Shown one piece after another: positions 25,720-32,738 of a stretch of DNA of 64,000 nt. The DNA lies in NCBI RefSeq assembly GCF_900230185.1, contig NZ_OCSR01000002.1:2294001-2358000 (forward strand), written 5' to 3'. Within the stretch, counting starts at the first letter, position 1, and every line of letters starts with the position of its first letter. Below the pieces are notes generated by a model that saw only the letters and a list, made by a program, of their open reading frames with translations, did no database searches and had not been told where the DNA came from. This DNA comes from Burkholderia sp. OK233 (lineage in GTDB: Bacteria > Pseudomonadota > Gammaproteobacteria > Burkholderiales > Burkholderiaceae). A program made the translations under genes and the position numbers.

Positions 25720-27003
25720 ATGACAGCAATTCAAACCACAATCGACGGGGACGATGTTTCCGCGCTCTATGACAGGCTTAACTGGCGGCTACTCCCGTTT
25801 CTTCTGATCTGTTATCTGTTCGCCTATCTGGATCGTGTCAACGTCGGCTTTGCCAAGTTACAGATGCAAAGCGATCTTGGCTTTTCCGATGCCGCTTACG
25901 GTGTTGGCGCCGGTATCTTCTTTCTGGGGTACGTGCTGTTCGAGCTGCCGAGCAATCTCATGCTACCGAGAGTCGGTGCACGGAAAACCTTTTGCCGCAT
26001 CCTGGTGTTGTGGGGCATTACCTCGGCTTGCATGCTGTTTGTGCGCAACGTGCATATGTTCTACGGAATGCGCTTTCTGCTCGGCATCTTCGAAGCGGGT
26101 TTCGCGCCGGGCATGATCTTTTACCTGTCGCGCTGGTACGGTCCCTCGCGTATGGCCCGGGCCATCGCGATCGTTTTTCTCGCCGGGCCGATCGGCGGCA
26201 TTGTCGGTGGCCCCGTCTCGGCTTGGCTGATGACCACTTTCGCCGGTACAGCGGGCCTGGCCGGCTGGCAGTGGATGTTTCTCGCCGAAGGCTTGCCGTG
26301 CATTGTGCTGGGCGTGCTGACGCTGTTTGTCCTGTCGGATCGGCCGGCGCAGGCCAACTGGCTGAGCGATGACGAGAAGCGCCTGCTCGAGGCCGAACTC
26401 GTGGCGACCCCGGCTGGAGATCACTCGTTCAAGGCTGTGTTGCGTAACCCCAAGGTCTATCTGCTGGCGTGCGCGTACTTCTGCATCATTGCGTCGATCT
26501 ATGCCATGAGTTTCTGGCTGCCGACCATCGTGAAGTCGCAAGGCGTCAACGATACGATCCGGCTTGGCTGGTACTCGGCGATTCCGTATGTTGGGGCAGC
26601 CTTCGGCATGTATTTCATCGGCCGCCGGTCGGACACACGTGGCGAACGGCGCTATCACAGCTCGGTGCCGGCGCTGCTCGCCGCGGTATTGCTTTCCCTG
26701 TCGGTTTTGACCGACGGCAACCTCGTCGCTACGCTCGTCCTGCTGACGCTCACCACGACGATGCTGTGGATGGCATACACGGTGTTTTGGGCCATCCCCT
26801 CTGAATACATCAAAGGCGATGCGGCAGCGGGCGGTATTGCCTTGATCAATACGATCGGTTTGTCCGGTGGATTCTGGGGGCCTGCCATCATCGGCTGGGC
26901 GAAGACGGCAACCGGCAATCTGCATCTTGGACTCCTGATAATTGCAGGTCTGGCGCTATGCGGCTCCGCGCTGCTCGTCGCAAACAGATTACCGTCAGAA
27001 TAG
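25720..27003 (+). CDS. MFS permease, anion:cation symporter family
   Basis: A 427-residue inner-membrane permease with twelve hydrophobic segments. The N-terminal signature L-L-P-F-L-L-I-C-Y-L-F-A-Y-L-D-R-V-N-V-G followed by F-A-K-L-Q-M marks the anion:cation symporter (ACS) family of organic-acid carriers. A-G-F-A-P-G-M-I-F-Y-L-S and the W-F motif region fit as well. ATG 25720 follows AGGGAG at 6 bases. The creatininase-family gene lies 126 bases downstream, so the pair probably imports and hydrolyses a cyclic amide or related compound. A 20-bp palindrome directly follows its stop codon. Confidence 0.92.
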   Translation: MTAIQTTIDGDDVSALYDRLNWRLLPFLLICYLFAYLDRVNVGFAKLQMQSDLGFSDAAYGVGAGIFFLGYVLFELPSNLMLPRVGARKTFCRILVLWGITSACMLFVRNVHMFYGMRFLLGIFEAGFAPGMIFYLSRWYGPSRMARAIAIVFLAGPIGGIVGGPVSAWLMTTFAGTAGLAGWQWMFLAEGLPCIVLGVLTLFVLSDRPAQANWLSDDEKRLLEAELVATPAGDHSFKAVLRNPKVYLLACAYFCIIASIYAMSFWLPTIVKSQGVNDTIRLGWYSAIPYVGAAFGMYFIGRRSDTRGERRYHSSVPALLAAVLLSLSVLTDGNLVATLVLLTLTTTMLWMAYTVFWAIPSEYIKGDAAAGGIALINTIGLSGGFWGPAIIGWAKTATGNLHLGLLIIAGLALCGSALLVANRLPSE

Positions 27004-27004
27004 A

Positions 27005-27024
27005 GATCTGGGCGCGCCCAGATC
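27005..27024. terminator. 20-bp perfect palindrome after the MFS stop codon
   Basis: GATCTGGGCG is followed immediately by CGCCCAGATC, starting two bases after the MFS stop. As RNA it would form an 8-bp stem with a GCGC loop. No T-run follows, so it may attenuate or stabilise rather than terminate transcription toward the creatininase gene. Confidence 0.4.
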
Positions 27025-27129
27025 CGGATAAGGACGCTCCTTGACAGTCACCCGCAGGCGTCGTCGAGGAGCAGCAGTCAACCCAATGCGCCGCGTTCCT
27101 GCGGGACGCGGCGAAGTAGAGGACTTGAA

Positions 27130-27888
27130 ATGCTTTTACACCTGTCGACATGGGCTGAAGTGGGGCAATACCTGGAGCGAAGCCGTTCGATCGTCGTTCC
27201 TATCGGCTCGAACGAGCAGCACGGCCCCACCGGTCTTTTGGGCACCGACTGGCTGTGCCCGGAAATCATCGCGCACGAAGCCGAGAAGAGTGCGGACATC
27301 CTGATTGCGCCGACCTTCAATATCGGCATGGCGCAGCATCACCTGGGCTTTCCGGGAACCATCTCGTTGCGCCCATCAACTTTCATTGCAGCCATTGGTG
27401 ATTGGACGCGCTCGCTTGCGGTTCATGGCTTCGAGAAAATCCTGTTTCTGAACGGCCACGGCGGCAACATCGCATCGATCGAAGCGGCTTTCTCCGAGAT
27501 TTATGCTGAGGCCAGTTTCGCGCGGCGCCGCTTGGGGTTCGCACTGAAGCTATGCAACTGGTGGGATCTCGAAGGCGTTGGCGAGTTGGCGCGCGAGCAG
27601 TTTCCTGAAGGACATGGCGTGCATGCGACGCCCTCCGAGATCGCCATCACCCAGTGGGCGCTTCCTGAGGCGATCAAGACCGCTCGCTACGCCCCGCAGA
27701 TCGCGCCGTCGGGGCCGATTCGCGAGGCGCTCGAGTTCCGCGCGCGCTATCCCGACGGGCGGATGGGCTCGGATCCAGCCCAGGCGTCTCAGGAGAAGGG
27801 CGGCGCGCTGGTGAAGCTGGCCGCCCGGAGCCTGATTCGCGAGATGGATGCGTTCAGCCGCGAGATCGTGCCGGGCGGGCACGACTGA
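27130..27888 (+). CDS. Creatininase-family amidohydrolase
   Basis: A 252-residue metal-dependent amidohydrolase of the creatinine amidohydrolase/FAPy deformylase (ArfB, MftE) superfamily. Metal ligands are visible in G-S-N-E-Q-H-G (Glu29, His31), G-T-D (Asp40), N-G-H-G-G-N (His110) and a later T-P-S-E-I motif. True creatininase activity cannot be separated from formamide deformylase or other cyclic-amide activities by motif alone. Cotranscription with the MFS permease is likely. It is the last gene of a module whose end coincides with repeat copy 3, 12 bases after the stop codon. Confidence 0.88.
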   Translation: MLLHLSTWAEVGQYLERSRSIVVPIGSNEQHGPTGLLGTDWLCPEIIAHEAEKSADILIAPTFNIGMAQHHLGFPGTISLRPSTFIAAIGDWTRSLAVHGFEKILFLNGHGGNIASIEAAFSEIYAEASFARRRLGFALKLCNWWDLEGVGELAREQFPEGHGVHATPSEIAITQWALPEAIKTARYAPQIAPSGPIREALEFRARYPDGRMGSDPAQASQEKGGALVKLAARSLIREMDAFSREIVPGGHD

Positions 27889-27900
27889 TTGATCAGCCAG

Positions 27901-27936
27901 TTACATTGCGATGCGAATCAAGGGTTTTCCGCCAGC
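27901..27936. repeat. 36-bp direct repeat, copy 3, forming the 3' end of the tlpA-like gene
   Basis: TTACATTGCGATGCGAATCA followed by AGGGTTTTCCGCCAGC differs from copies 1 and 2 at three or four positions. Here the repeat encodes the last residues (L-A-E-N-P) and stop of the minus-strand tlpA-like gene, and it starts 12 bases after the creatininase stop. Confidence 0.75.
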
Positions 27937-28499
27937 AAGGCCTTGATCTTCGCTTCGGTCTGTTCGTAGTCGCCTTCGCCGAAGTGCGTATAGGCCACGT
28001 GTCCTTTCTTGTCGACCAGATAAAACGCGGGCCAGTACTGGTTGTCGTAGGCGCGCCATGTTGCGTAGTTGTTGTCCTGCGCGACCGGGAACGTAATGCC
28101 GAAGCGCTTGATCGCCGTCTTGACGTTGTCCGTGCTGCGCTCGAACGGATACTCGGGTGTGTGGACGCCGACCACCGCCAGACCCTGGTCCTTGTATTTC
28201 TGATTCCAGGTCTTGACGTAGGGCAGTACATGGATGCAGTTGATGCAGGTGTAGGTCCAGAAATCGACCAGCACAACTTTGCCCCGCAACTGCTGCATGG
28301 TCAGGGGATCGCTATTGAGCCATCTGTCGATGCCGGTGAATTCCGGCGCGGTCGTGCTGTTGTCGAGCGGATTTGCAACGGGACCGGCGGCAGCGCTGGC
28401 CGCGGGACTTGCAACGAGCGTTGCGATTGCGGCGGCGCCGGCTGCCACGGTTGCGGCGAACAGGGCGACGGTAGCGGTGGTTTTGAGTCGGGAGAGCAT
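27918..28499 (-). CDS. TlpA/DipZ-like periplasmic thioredoxin-fold protein
   Basis: A 193-residue exported thiol-disulfide protein. Residues 1-38 form a signal peptide ending in A-S-A-A-A. The thioredoxin fold carries the active site F-W-T-Y-T-C-I-N-C, a CxxC typical of the C-terminal redoxin domain of DipZ-type proteins, and the cis-Pro region N-Q-Y-W-P-A-F-Y-L-V. The last codons (L-A-E-N-P) lie in repeat copy 3. AAGGA precedes the ATG. The promoter region carries element E2, adjacent to an OmpR-type two-component system. It probably reduces or oxidises periplasmic protein thiols; which one cannot be read from sequence. Confidence 0.9.
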   Translation of the reverse strand: MLSRLKTTATVALFAATVAAGAAAIATLVASPAASAAAGPVANPLDNSTTAPEFTGIDRWLNSDPLTMQQLRGKVVLVDFWTYTCINCIHVLPYVKTWNQKYKDQGLAVVGVHTPEYPFERSTDNVKTAIKRFGITFPVAQDNNYATWRAYDNQYWPAFYLVDKKGHVAYTHFGEGDYEQTEAKIKALLAENP

Positions 28500-28589
28500 G
28501 TCAGCATCCTTTCAGGGAGGAGAGCAGAGCGGCGATCCGGGCATGGACCCGTACGCCGCATCGGGCATTCCAGTGGTTGGCATGGGTGC

Positions 28590-28682
28590 ATTTGAACGCC
28601 CGTTCGTATCTGGCTTGTGTCGCCGAGGCGGCGCGGGTGCAATGTTTTGTGTCAGGGGAATGCCCAGATACATTGGGATACA
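28590..28682 (-). promoter_or_regulatory. Three-part regulated promoter element E2 (tlpA-like gene)
   Basis: On the minus strand, unit 1 is TGTATCCCAATGTATC (28682-28667). Unit 2 is GACACAAAACATTGCA, 29 bases later, and unit 3 is GACACAAGCCAGATACG, 61 bases after unit 1. A -10-like TCAAAT (28595-28590) follows after 9 bases. The order and spacing equal E1 and E3 within one base. It lies between the tlpA-like gene and the divergent GFA gene. Confidence 0.65.
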
Positions 28683-28736
28683 AAGCGTCGCGCGTACTGG
28701 GCTATAAAGCAGCCATTCCTACCGTGGAGAAGCCAA

Positions 28737-29108
28737 ATGAGTACCGAACTGCTGCAAGGATCCTGTCATTGCGGGACCGTGAAATTTGAAGTCCGTACCG
28801 ATGTCGTGCCCGCTGCGCGTTGCAATTGCAGCCTGTGCCGGCGCAAGGGCGCGCTGATGACGCCGCTGTTCGATGCGGGTGAACTGAAGATCCTGCAGGG
28901 TGAGGAAGCGCTGACGCTCTATCAGTTCAATACACGCACGGCGAAGCACTACTTCTGCAAGCACTGCGGCATTTATCCTTTCCATCAGACGCGTAAAGAT
29001 CCGCAACTGTGGCGGGTCAACATCGGTTGCCTGGAGGGTGTCGACCCGTATACGCTGGAGGCGAGCGTAGCCAATGGCGCCAGCTTGTCCGTCGTGGAAG
29101 TTGCATGA
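28737..29108 (+). CDS. GFA/CENP-V-family zinc protein
   Basis: A 123-residue protein of the glutathione-dependent formaldehyde-activating (GFA) family. The zinc-binding cysteines are in place: G-S-C-H-C-G-T-V, C-N-C-S-L-C-R-R-K-G and F-C-K-H-C-G-I-Y. Members may bind S-hydroxymethylglutathione or other thiol adducts, but most have no proven activity. GTGGAG precedes ATG 28737; the longer open frame to 28617 runs through promoter element E2 and is unlikely. The next small frame begins on its stop codon (ATGA), so translation may continue toward the response regulator gene downstream. Confidence 0.9.
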   Translation: MSTELLQGSCHCGTVKFEVRTDVVPAARCNCSLCRRKGALMTPLFDAGELKILQGEEALTLYQFNTRTAKHYFCKHCGIYPFHQTRKDPQLWRVNIGCLEGVDPYTLEASVANGASLSVVEVA

Positions 29109-29227
29109 GAAAGCTCATGACAATTCTTGCCTTCCTCGCGGGCGGATTGGCGGCGGAACTGGCACACCCCGTGCACTGTTCGCTGATCAACGTGAACCGG
29201 GTGCGCGTCAATCGTCGAAAGGATTGA
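29105..29227 (+). CDS. Possible 40-residue leader-like or membrane peptide
   Basis: A small frame overlaps the GFA stop codon by ATGA and ends 7 bases before the response-regulator start. The peptide starts M-R-K-L-M-T-I-L-A-F-L-A-G-G-L, a basic residue pair and then a hydrophobic stretch like a signal or single membrane segment. It ends R-V-N-R-R-K-D. No family is recognised. Coupling by overlap supports translation, while the small size leaves doubt. Confidence 0.4.
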   Translation: MRKLMTILAFLAGGLAAELAHPVHCSLINVNRVRVNRRKD

Positions 29228-29234
29228 TCCGTTG

Positions 29235-29975
29235 ATGGAAAACACCGACCACGTCCTGATCGTCGACGACGATCGCGGCATCCGCGAATTGCTCGCCACC
29301 TATCTCGAGAAGAACGGCATGCGCGTTTCGCTGGCCGCCAACGGCCGGCAGATGCGCTCTGTCCTCGAGCAGGGCGCGCCTGATCTGATCGTGCTCGATC
29401 TGATGATGCCCGGCGAAGACGGTCTCGTGCTGTGCCGGGAATTGCGGGCCGGCAAGTTTCGCGCGGTGCCGGTCCTGATGCTGACGGCCCGCAGCGAGGA
29501 GACGGATCGCATCGTCGGGCTGGAAATGGGTGCTGACGATTACCTGTCCAAACCGTTTGCGGTGCGCGAACTGCTGGCGCGCATCCGCTCCGTGCTGCGC
29601 CGCGCGCGGATGCTGCCGCCCGGCATGCAGGTGACGGAAACCGCACCGATGATCGCCTTCGGCGACTGGCGCCTCGACACCACCGCGCGTCATCTGCTCG
29701 ACGCCGAAGGCACCATGGTGGCCTTAAGCGGCGCGGAGTACCGGTTGCTGCGCGTGTTCCTCGATCATCCCCAGCGCGTGCTTACGCGCGATCAGTTGCT
29801 CAATCTGACCCAGGGCCGCCAGGCCGATGCGTTCGACCGCTCGATCGATCTGCTGGTCAGCCGTTTGCGGCAGCGCCTGCAGGACACTGCGCGCGAGCCC
29901 CGTTACATCAAGACGTTGCGCAGCGAGGGTTATGTATTTTCGGCAGCGGTGACCATGATCGAAGGCGCTTCATGA
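29235..29975 (+). CDS. OmpR-family response regulator
   Basis: A 246-residue DNA-binding response regulator. The receiver has the acidic pocket V-D-D-D near residue 10, phosphoacceptor Asp55 (I-V-L-D-L-M-M-P-G-E-D-G) and the conserved Lys in Y-L-S-K-P-F. The C-terminal winged helix contains L-S-G-A-E-Y-R-L-L-R-V-F and Y-I-K-T-L-R-S-E-G-Y-V-F, typical of OmpR/PhoB proteins. ATG 29235 is preceded by an in-frame TTG at 29232, which is equally possible. The stop overlaps the kinase start by ATGA. Promoter elements E2 (before) and E3 (after) flank the pair, which makes this regulator the likely binder. Confidence 0.93.
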   Translation: MENTDHVLIVDDDRGIRELLATYLEKNGMRVSLAANGRQMRSVLEQGAPDLIVLDLMMPGEDGLVLCRELRAGKFRAVPVLMLTARSEETDRIVGLEMGADDYLSKPFAVRELLARIRSVLRRARMLPPGMQVTETAPMIAFGDWRLDTTARHLLDAEGTMVALSGAEYRLLRVFLDHPQRVLTRDQLLNLTQGRQADAFDRSIDLLVSRLRQRLQDTAREPRYIKTLRSEGYVFSAAVTMIEGAS

Positions 29976-31288
29976 AGCTGAATACATTGCTGCGTTGGCC
30001 GCGTACCTTGTTCGCGCGGCTTGCCCTGATTCTCTTTGTCAGCCTTGCGCTGGTGCAAACGCTGTCGGTCTGGCTCACCATGACGGAACGGGACCAGACC
30101 ATGACGAACGTGATGATGGGTTACATCGAGCGCGAGGTCACCAGCTCCGTCGCGCTGCTCGATCATTTGCCCGCTAACGAACGCGCCGAATGGCTGCCGA
30201 GGCTGGCGCGTCGCACCTACACCTTCAATCTTGGGCCCGGGGTCGCCGGCGCACCTCCGGATGCGAAGCTCTCAGCGAGGGTGGCTCAATCTATCGCAGA
30301 CGGCATCGGCAAGCGCTATCCGCTCACGGCCAACGCCGTCCCCGGCGATCCGGACCGCCTGCAGGTCCATCTGCAGTTGAGTGACGGCACGCCGCTGACG
30401 ATCGACTATCGTCCCATGCCCGGCGCGCCGCTGTCGCCGTGGTTGTCGTGGCTGCTGGTGCTGCAACTGGTGGTGCTGGCCGCGTGCTGCTGGCTGGCGG
30501 TACGGCTGGCAACGCGCCCGTTGAGCCAGTTGGCGCGAGCGGCCGATACCCTGGGCCCCGACCTGAAGGTGGAGCGCCTGCCCGAAGACGGCCCGGACGA
30601 AGTGGCGCGCGCGGCGCGGGCGTTCAACGCCATGCAGGACCGCATCAGGCTGTACATGACCGAGCGCTTGCAGATCCTCGCGGCGATTTCGCACGACCTG
30701 CAAACACCGATTACCCGTATGCGTTTGCGCGTCGACGTGATGGACGAGAGCCCCCAGGGCGCCAAGCTGCAGCAGGACCTCCAAGAAATGGAAACGATGG
30801 TCAAGGAAGGCGTCACCTACGCGCGCACCATGCACGGCGCCAGCGAGGCGCCCCTGCGTATCGATCCGGACGCGCTGTTCGATAGCCTCGTGTTCGACTA
30901 TGTCGATGCCGGCCAGGACGTTTCGCTACACGGTCGAATCGACACTGCACTGGTGACGCGTCCTCAGGCGTTGCGCCGGATCGTCGGCAATCTCGTCGAT
31001 AACGCGCTGAAGTTCGGTGGCGCGGCCGAGATCAGGGTCGCCTCGCAGGACGGGCACGTGAGGATCTCCGTGCTCGATCGTGGGCCGGGAATTCCGGCCG
31101 AGTCGCTGGAAGCGGTGTTCGAACCGTTCTATCGGTTGGAAGGATCGCGCAACCGCGGAACCGGCGGTACCGGGTTGGGCCTCGCGATTGCGCGACAACT
31201 CGCTTTAGCGATGGACGCGACACTGTCGTTGCATAACCGGCCCGATGGCGGTCTTGAAGCCACACTTGTGTTGAAAGGCGTCGGCTAG
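29972..31288 (+). CDS. EnvZ-type sensor histidine kinase
   Basis: A 438-residue membrane kinase. One transmembrane segment at about 15-36 and another at about 158-178 bracket a periplasmic sensor of roughly 120 residues. A HAMP domain follows, then the dimerisation helix with phosphoacceptor His241 (A-A-I-S-H-D-L-Q-T-P). The ATP-binding domain has the N box (V-D-N-A-L-K-F), G1 (D-R-G-P-G-I) and G2 (G-T-G-L-G-L-A-I). Translationally coupled to the response regulator. The periplasmic sensor shows no recognised ligand motif and no obvious cysteine pair. Confidence 0.93.
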   Translation: MKLNTLLRWPRTLFARLALILFVSLALVQTLSVWLTMTERDQTMTNVMMGYIEREVTSSVALLDHLPANERAEWLPRLARRTYTFNLGPGVAGAPPDAKLSARVAQSIADGIGKRYPLTANAVPGDPDRLQVHLQLSDGTPLTIDYRPMPGAPLSPWLSWLLVLQLVVLAACCWLAVRLATRPLSQLARAADTLGPDLKVERLPEDGPDEVARAARAFNAMQDRIRLYMTERLQILAAISHDLQTPITRMRLRVDVMDESPQGAKLQQDLQEMETMVKEGVTYARTMHGASEAPLRIDPDALFDSLVFDYVDAGQDVSLHGRIDTALVTRPQALRRIVGNLVDNALKFGGAAEIRVASQDGHVRISVLDRGPGIPAESLEAVFEPFYRLEGSRNRGTGGTGLGLAIARQLALAMDATLSLHNRPDGGLEATLVLKGVG

Positions 31289-31361
31289 ATTCCGATCGCT
31301 CGCCGATCGCGTTCTATGCCGTACTTTTTCGCCGATGAGCGTCAACTCCCGCCCCCCGTCC

Positions 31362-31453
31362 TGTATCTCAATGTATCCGCACCGTCGGTAAATACATAAC
31401 GTTGCACTGGCGCTTTTCGCAGACACACGCCAGATACGTCCACGGGCTTTAAT
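31362..31453 (+). promoter_or_regulatory. Three-part regulated promoter element E3 (Tat-exported hydrolase)
   Basis: On the plus strand, unit 1 is TGTATCTCAATGTATC (31362-31377) and unit 2 is AATACATAACGTTGCA starting 29 bases later. Unit 3 is GACACACGCCAGATACG starting 60 bases after unit 1. A -10-like TTTAAT (31448-31453) follows after 9 bases. It occupies most of the 244-base gap between the histidine kinase and hydrolase genes. Confidence 0.65.
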
Positions 31454-31532
31454 GATTCCAGGCCAGATCGTCTGGCTTCGCAGGCCGGAGATGCCCTGCG
31501 TTCGTGTAGCTAACCTTTGAGGAGAATCCGCG

Positions 31533-32564
31533 ATGCCGGATCAGATCAATACTCGACGTCGTCGTCTGCTTGGGACGACAGTTGCTGGTATCAGCTTGAT
31601 GGAGTTGGGTTTGAGCGGGCTCGCCAAGGCGCAGTCGACCGGTACGAACGCTGCAACGCGTGTCGTTTCGTTCGAGAACATTCGCCAGGTCAATGCCGGA
31701 ACGCTCAACGTGGGCTATGCGGAAGCGGGCCCGCAGAATGGACCGGTTGTGATCCTGCTGCACGGCTGGCCCTACGACATCTACAGCTTCGCCGAAGTCA
31801 CACCGTTGTTGGCAGCCGCGGGCTACCGCGTCATCGTGCCGTATCTGCGGGGCTATGGTTCGACGCGGTTTTTATCCGCTGATACACCTCGCAACGGTCA
31901 GCAGGCGGTGGTTGCCGTCGACATCATCGCGTTGATGGACGCATTGAAGATCGACAGAGCCATCTTTGGCGCCTTCGATTGGGGCGCGCGTACGGCGAAT
32001 ATTATCGCCGCGCTGTGGCCGCAGCGATGCCAGGCGATGGTGTCGGTCAGCGGTTATCTGATCGGCAGCCAGGAAGCCAACCGGGCGCCGCTGCCGCCGA
32101 AGGCGGAACTGGCCTGGTGGTATCAATTCTATTTCGCCACGGAGCGTGGCCATGCAGGTTACGAAGCGAACCGCCACGACTTCAACAAGCTGATCTGGCG
32201 TCTCGCGTCGCCGAAATGGAATTTCGACGATGCGACGTACGACCGCTCGGCTGAGTCCTTCAAGAATCCCGATCACGTCGCGGTGGTGATTCACAACTAC
32301 CGCTGGCGTCTGGGTCTGGTCAAGGGCGAGCCGCAATACGACGAACTCGAAGCGCGGCTCGCGAAGGGGCCGACCATTTCGGTTCCGACCATCACGATGG
32401 AGGGCGACGCCAACGGCGCACCGCATCCCGAACCGGCAGCCTACGCGAAGAAATTCACCGGCAAGTATCAGCACCGGAACATCGACGGCGGCATCGGACA
32501 TAACTTGCCACAGGAAGCGCCGAAGGCATTTGCCGATGCCATCGTCGACGTCGCCCGGCTTTAA
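31533..32564 (+). CDS. Tat-exported alpha/beta hydrolase (epoxide hydrolase/dehalogenase type)
   Basis: A 343-residue hydrolase. The N-terminus T-R-R-R-R-L-L-G-T-T followed by a hydrophobic stretch and A-K-A-Q is a twin-arginine signal peptide, so it is exported folded. The oxyanion motif H-G-W-P is at 77-80. The nucleophile position is Asp149 in F-G-A-F-D-W-G-A-R, as in epoxide hydrolases and haloalkane or haloacetate dehalogenases, not Ser as in esterases. The closing G-G-I-G-H-N-L-P-Q-E supplies the catalytic His. Promoter element E3 places it under the same presumed control as the tlpA-like and DUF4148 genes. Its substrate is unknown. Confidence 0.9.
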   Translation: MPDQINTRRRRLLGTTVAGISLMELGLSGLAKAQSTGTNAATRVVSFENIRQVNAGTLNVGYAEAGPQNGPVVILLHGWPYDIYSFAEVTPLLAAAGYRVIVPYLRGYGSTRFLSADTPRNGQQAVVAVDIIALMDALKIDRAIFGAFDWGARTANIIAALWPQRCQAMVSVSGYLIGSQEANRAPLPPKAELAWWYQFYFATERGHAGYEANRHDFNKLIWRLASPKWNFDDATYDRSAESFKNPDHVAVVIHNYRWRLGLVKGEPQYDELEARLAKGPTISVPTITMEGDANGAPHPEPAAYAKKFTGKYQHRNIDGGIGHNLPQEAPKAFADAIVDVARL

Positions 32565-32579
32565 GCGGAGTGGAGGAGT

Positions 32580-32609
32580 CCGGGGGCTCAAGTTGGCTGT
32601 GGCCCCCGG
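32580..32609. terminator. GC-rich hairpin downstream of the Tat-hydrolase gene
   Basis: CCGGGGGC and GCCCCCGG form an 8-bp stem around a 14-base loop, starting 16 bases after the hydrolase stop. No T-run follows. It may mark the 3' end of the hydrolase transcript before the MHS permease gene. Confidence 0.4.
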
Positions 32610-32738
32610 GCGGGCTAAAGCGGCGCAAGTGGTGCACTTGGTTCACTCTGGATCAAGTTCTGGATTCCGGCAGGGACAATCCGCTGGATCGGCCAAAAAT
32701 TAAGCTGGGGGCACGAAAACAAATGCCATGAGGAGCAC

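Noticed and set aside
23687..27936. CRISPR array
   Set aside because: The 36-bp copies are about 0.9 and 3.3 kb apart with whole genes between them, and no cas gene is present.
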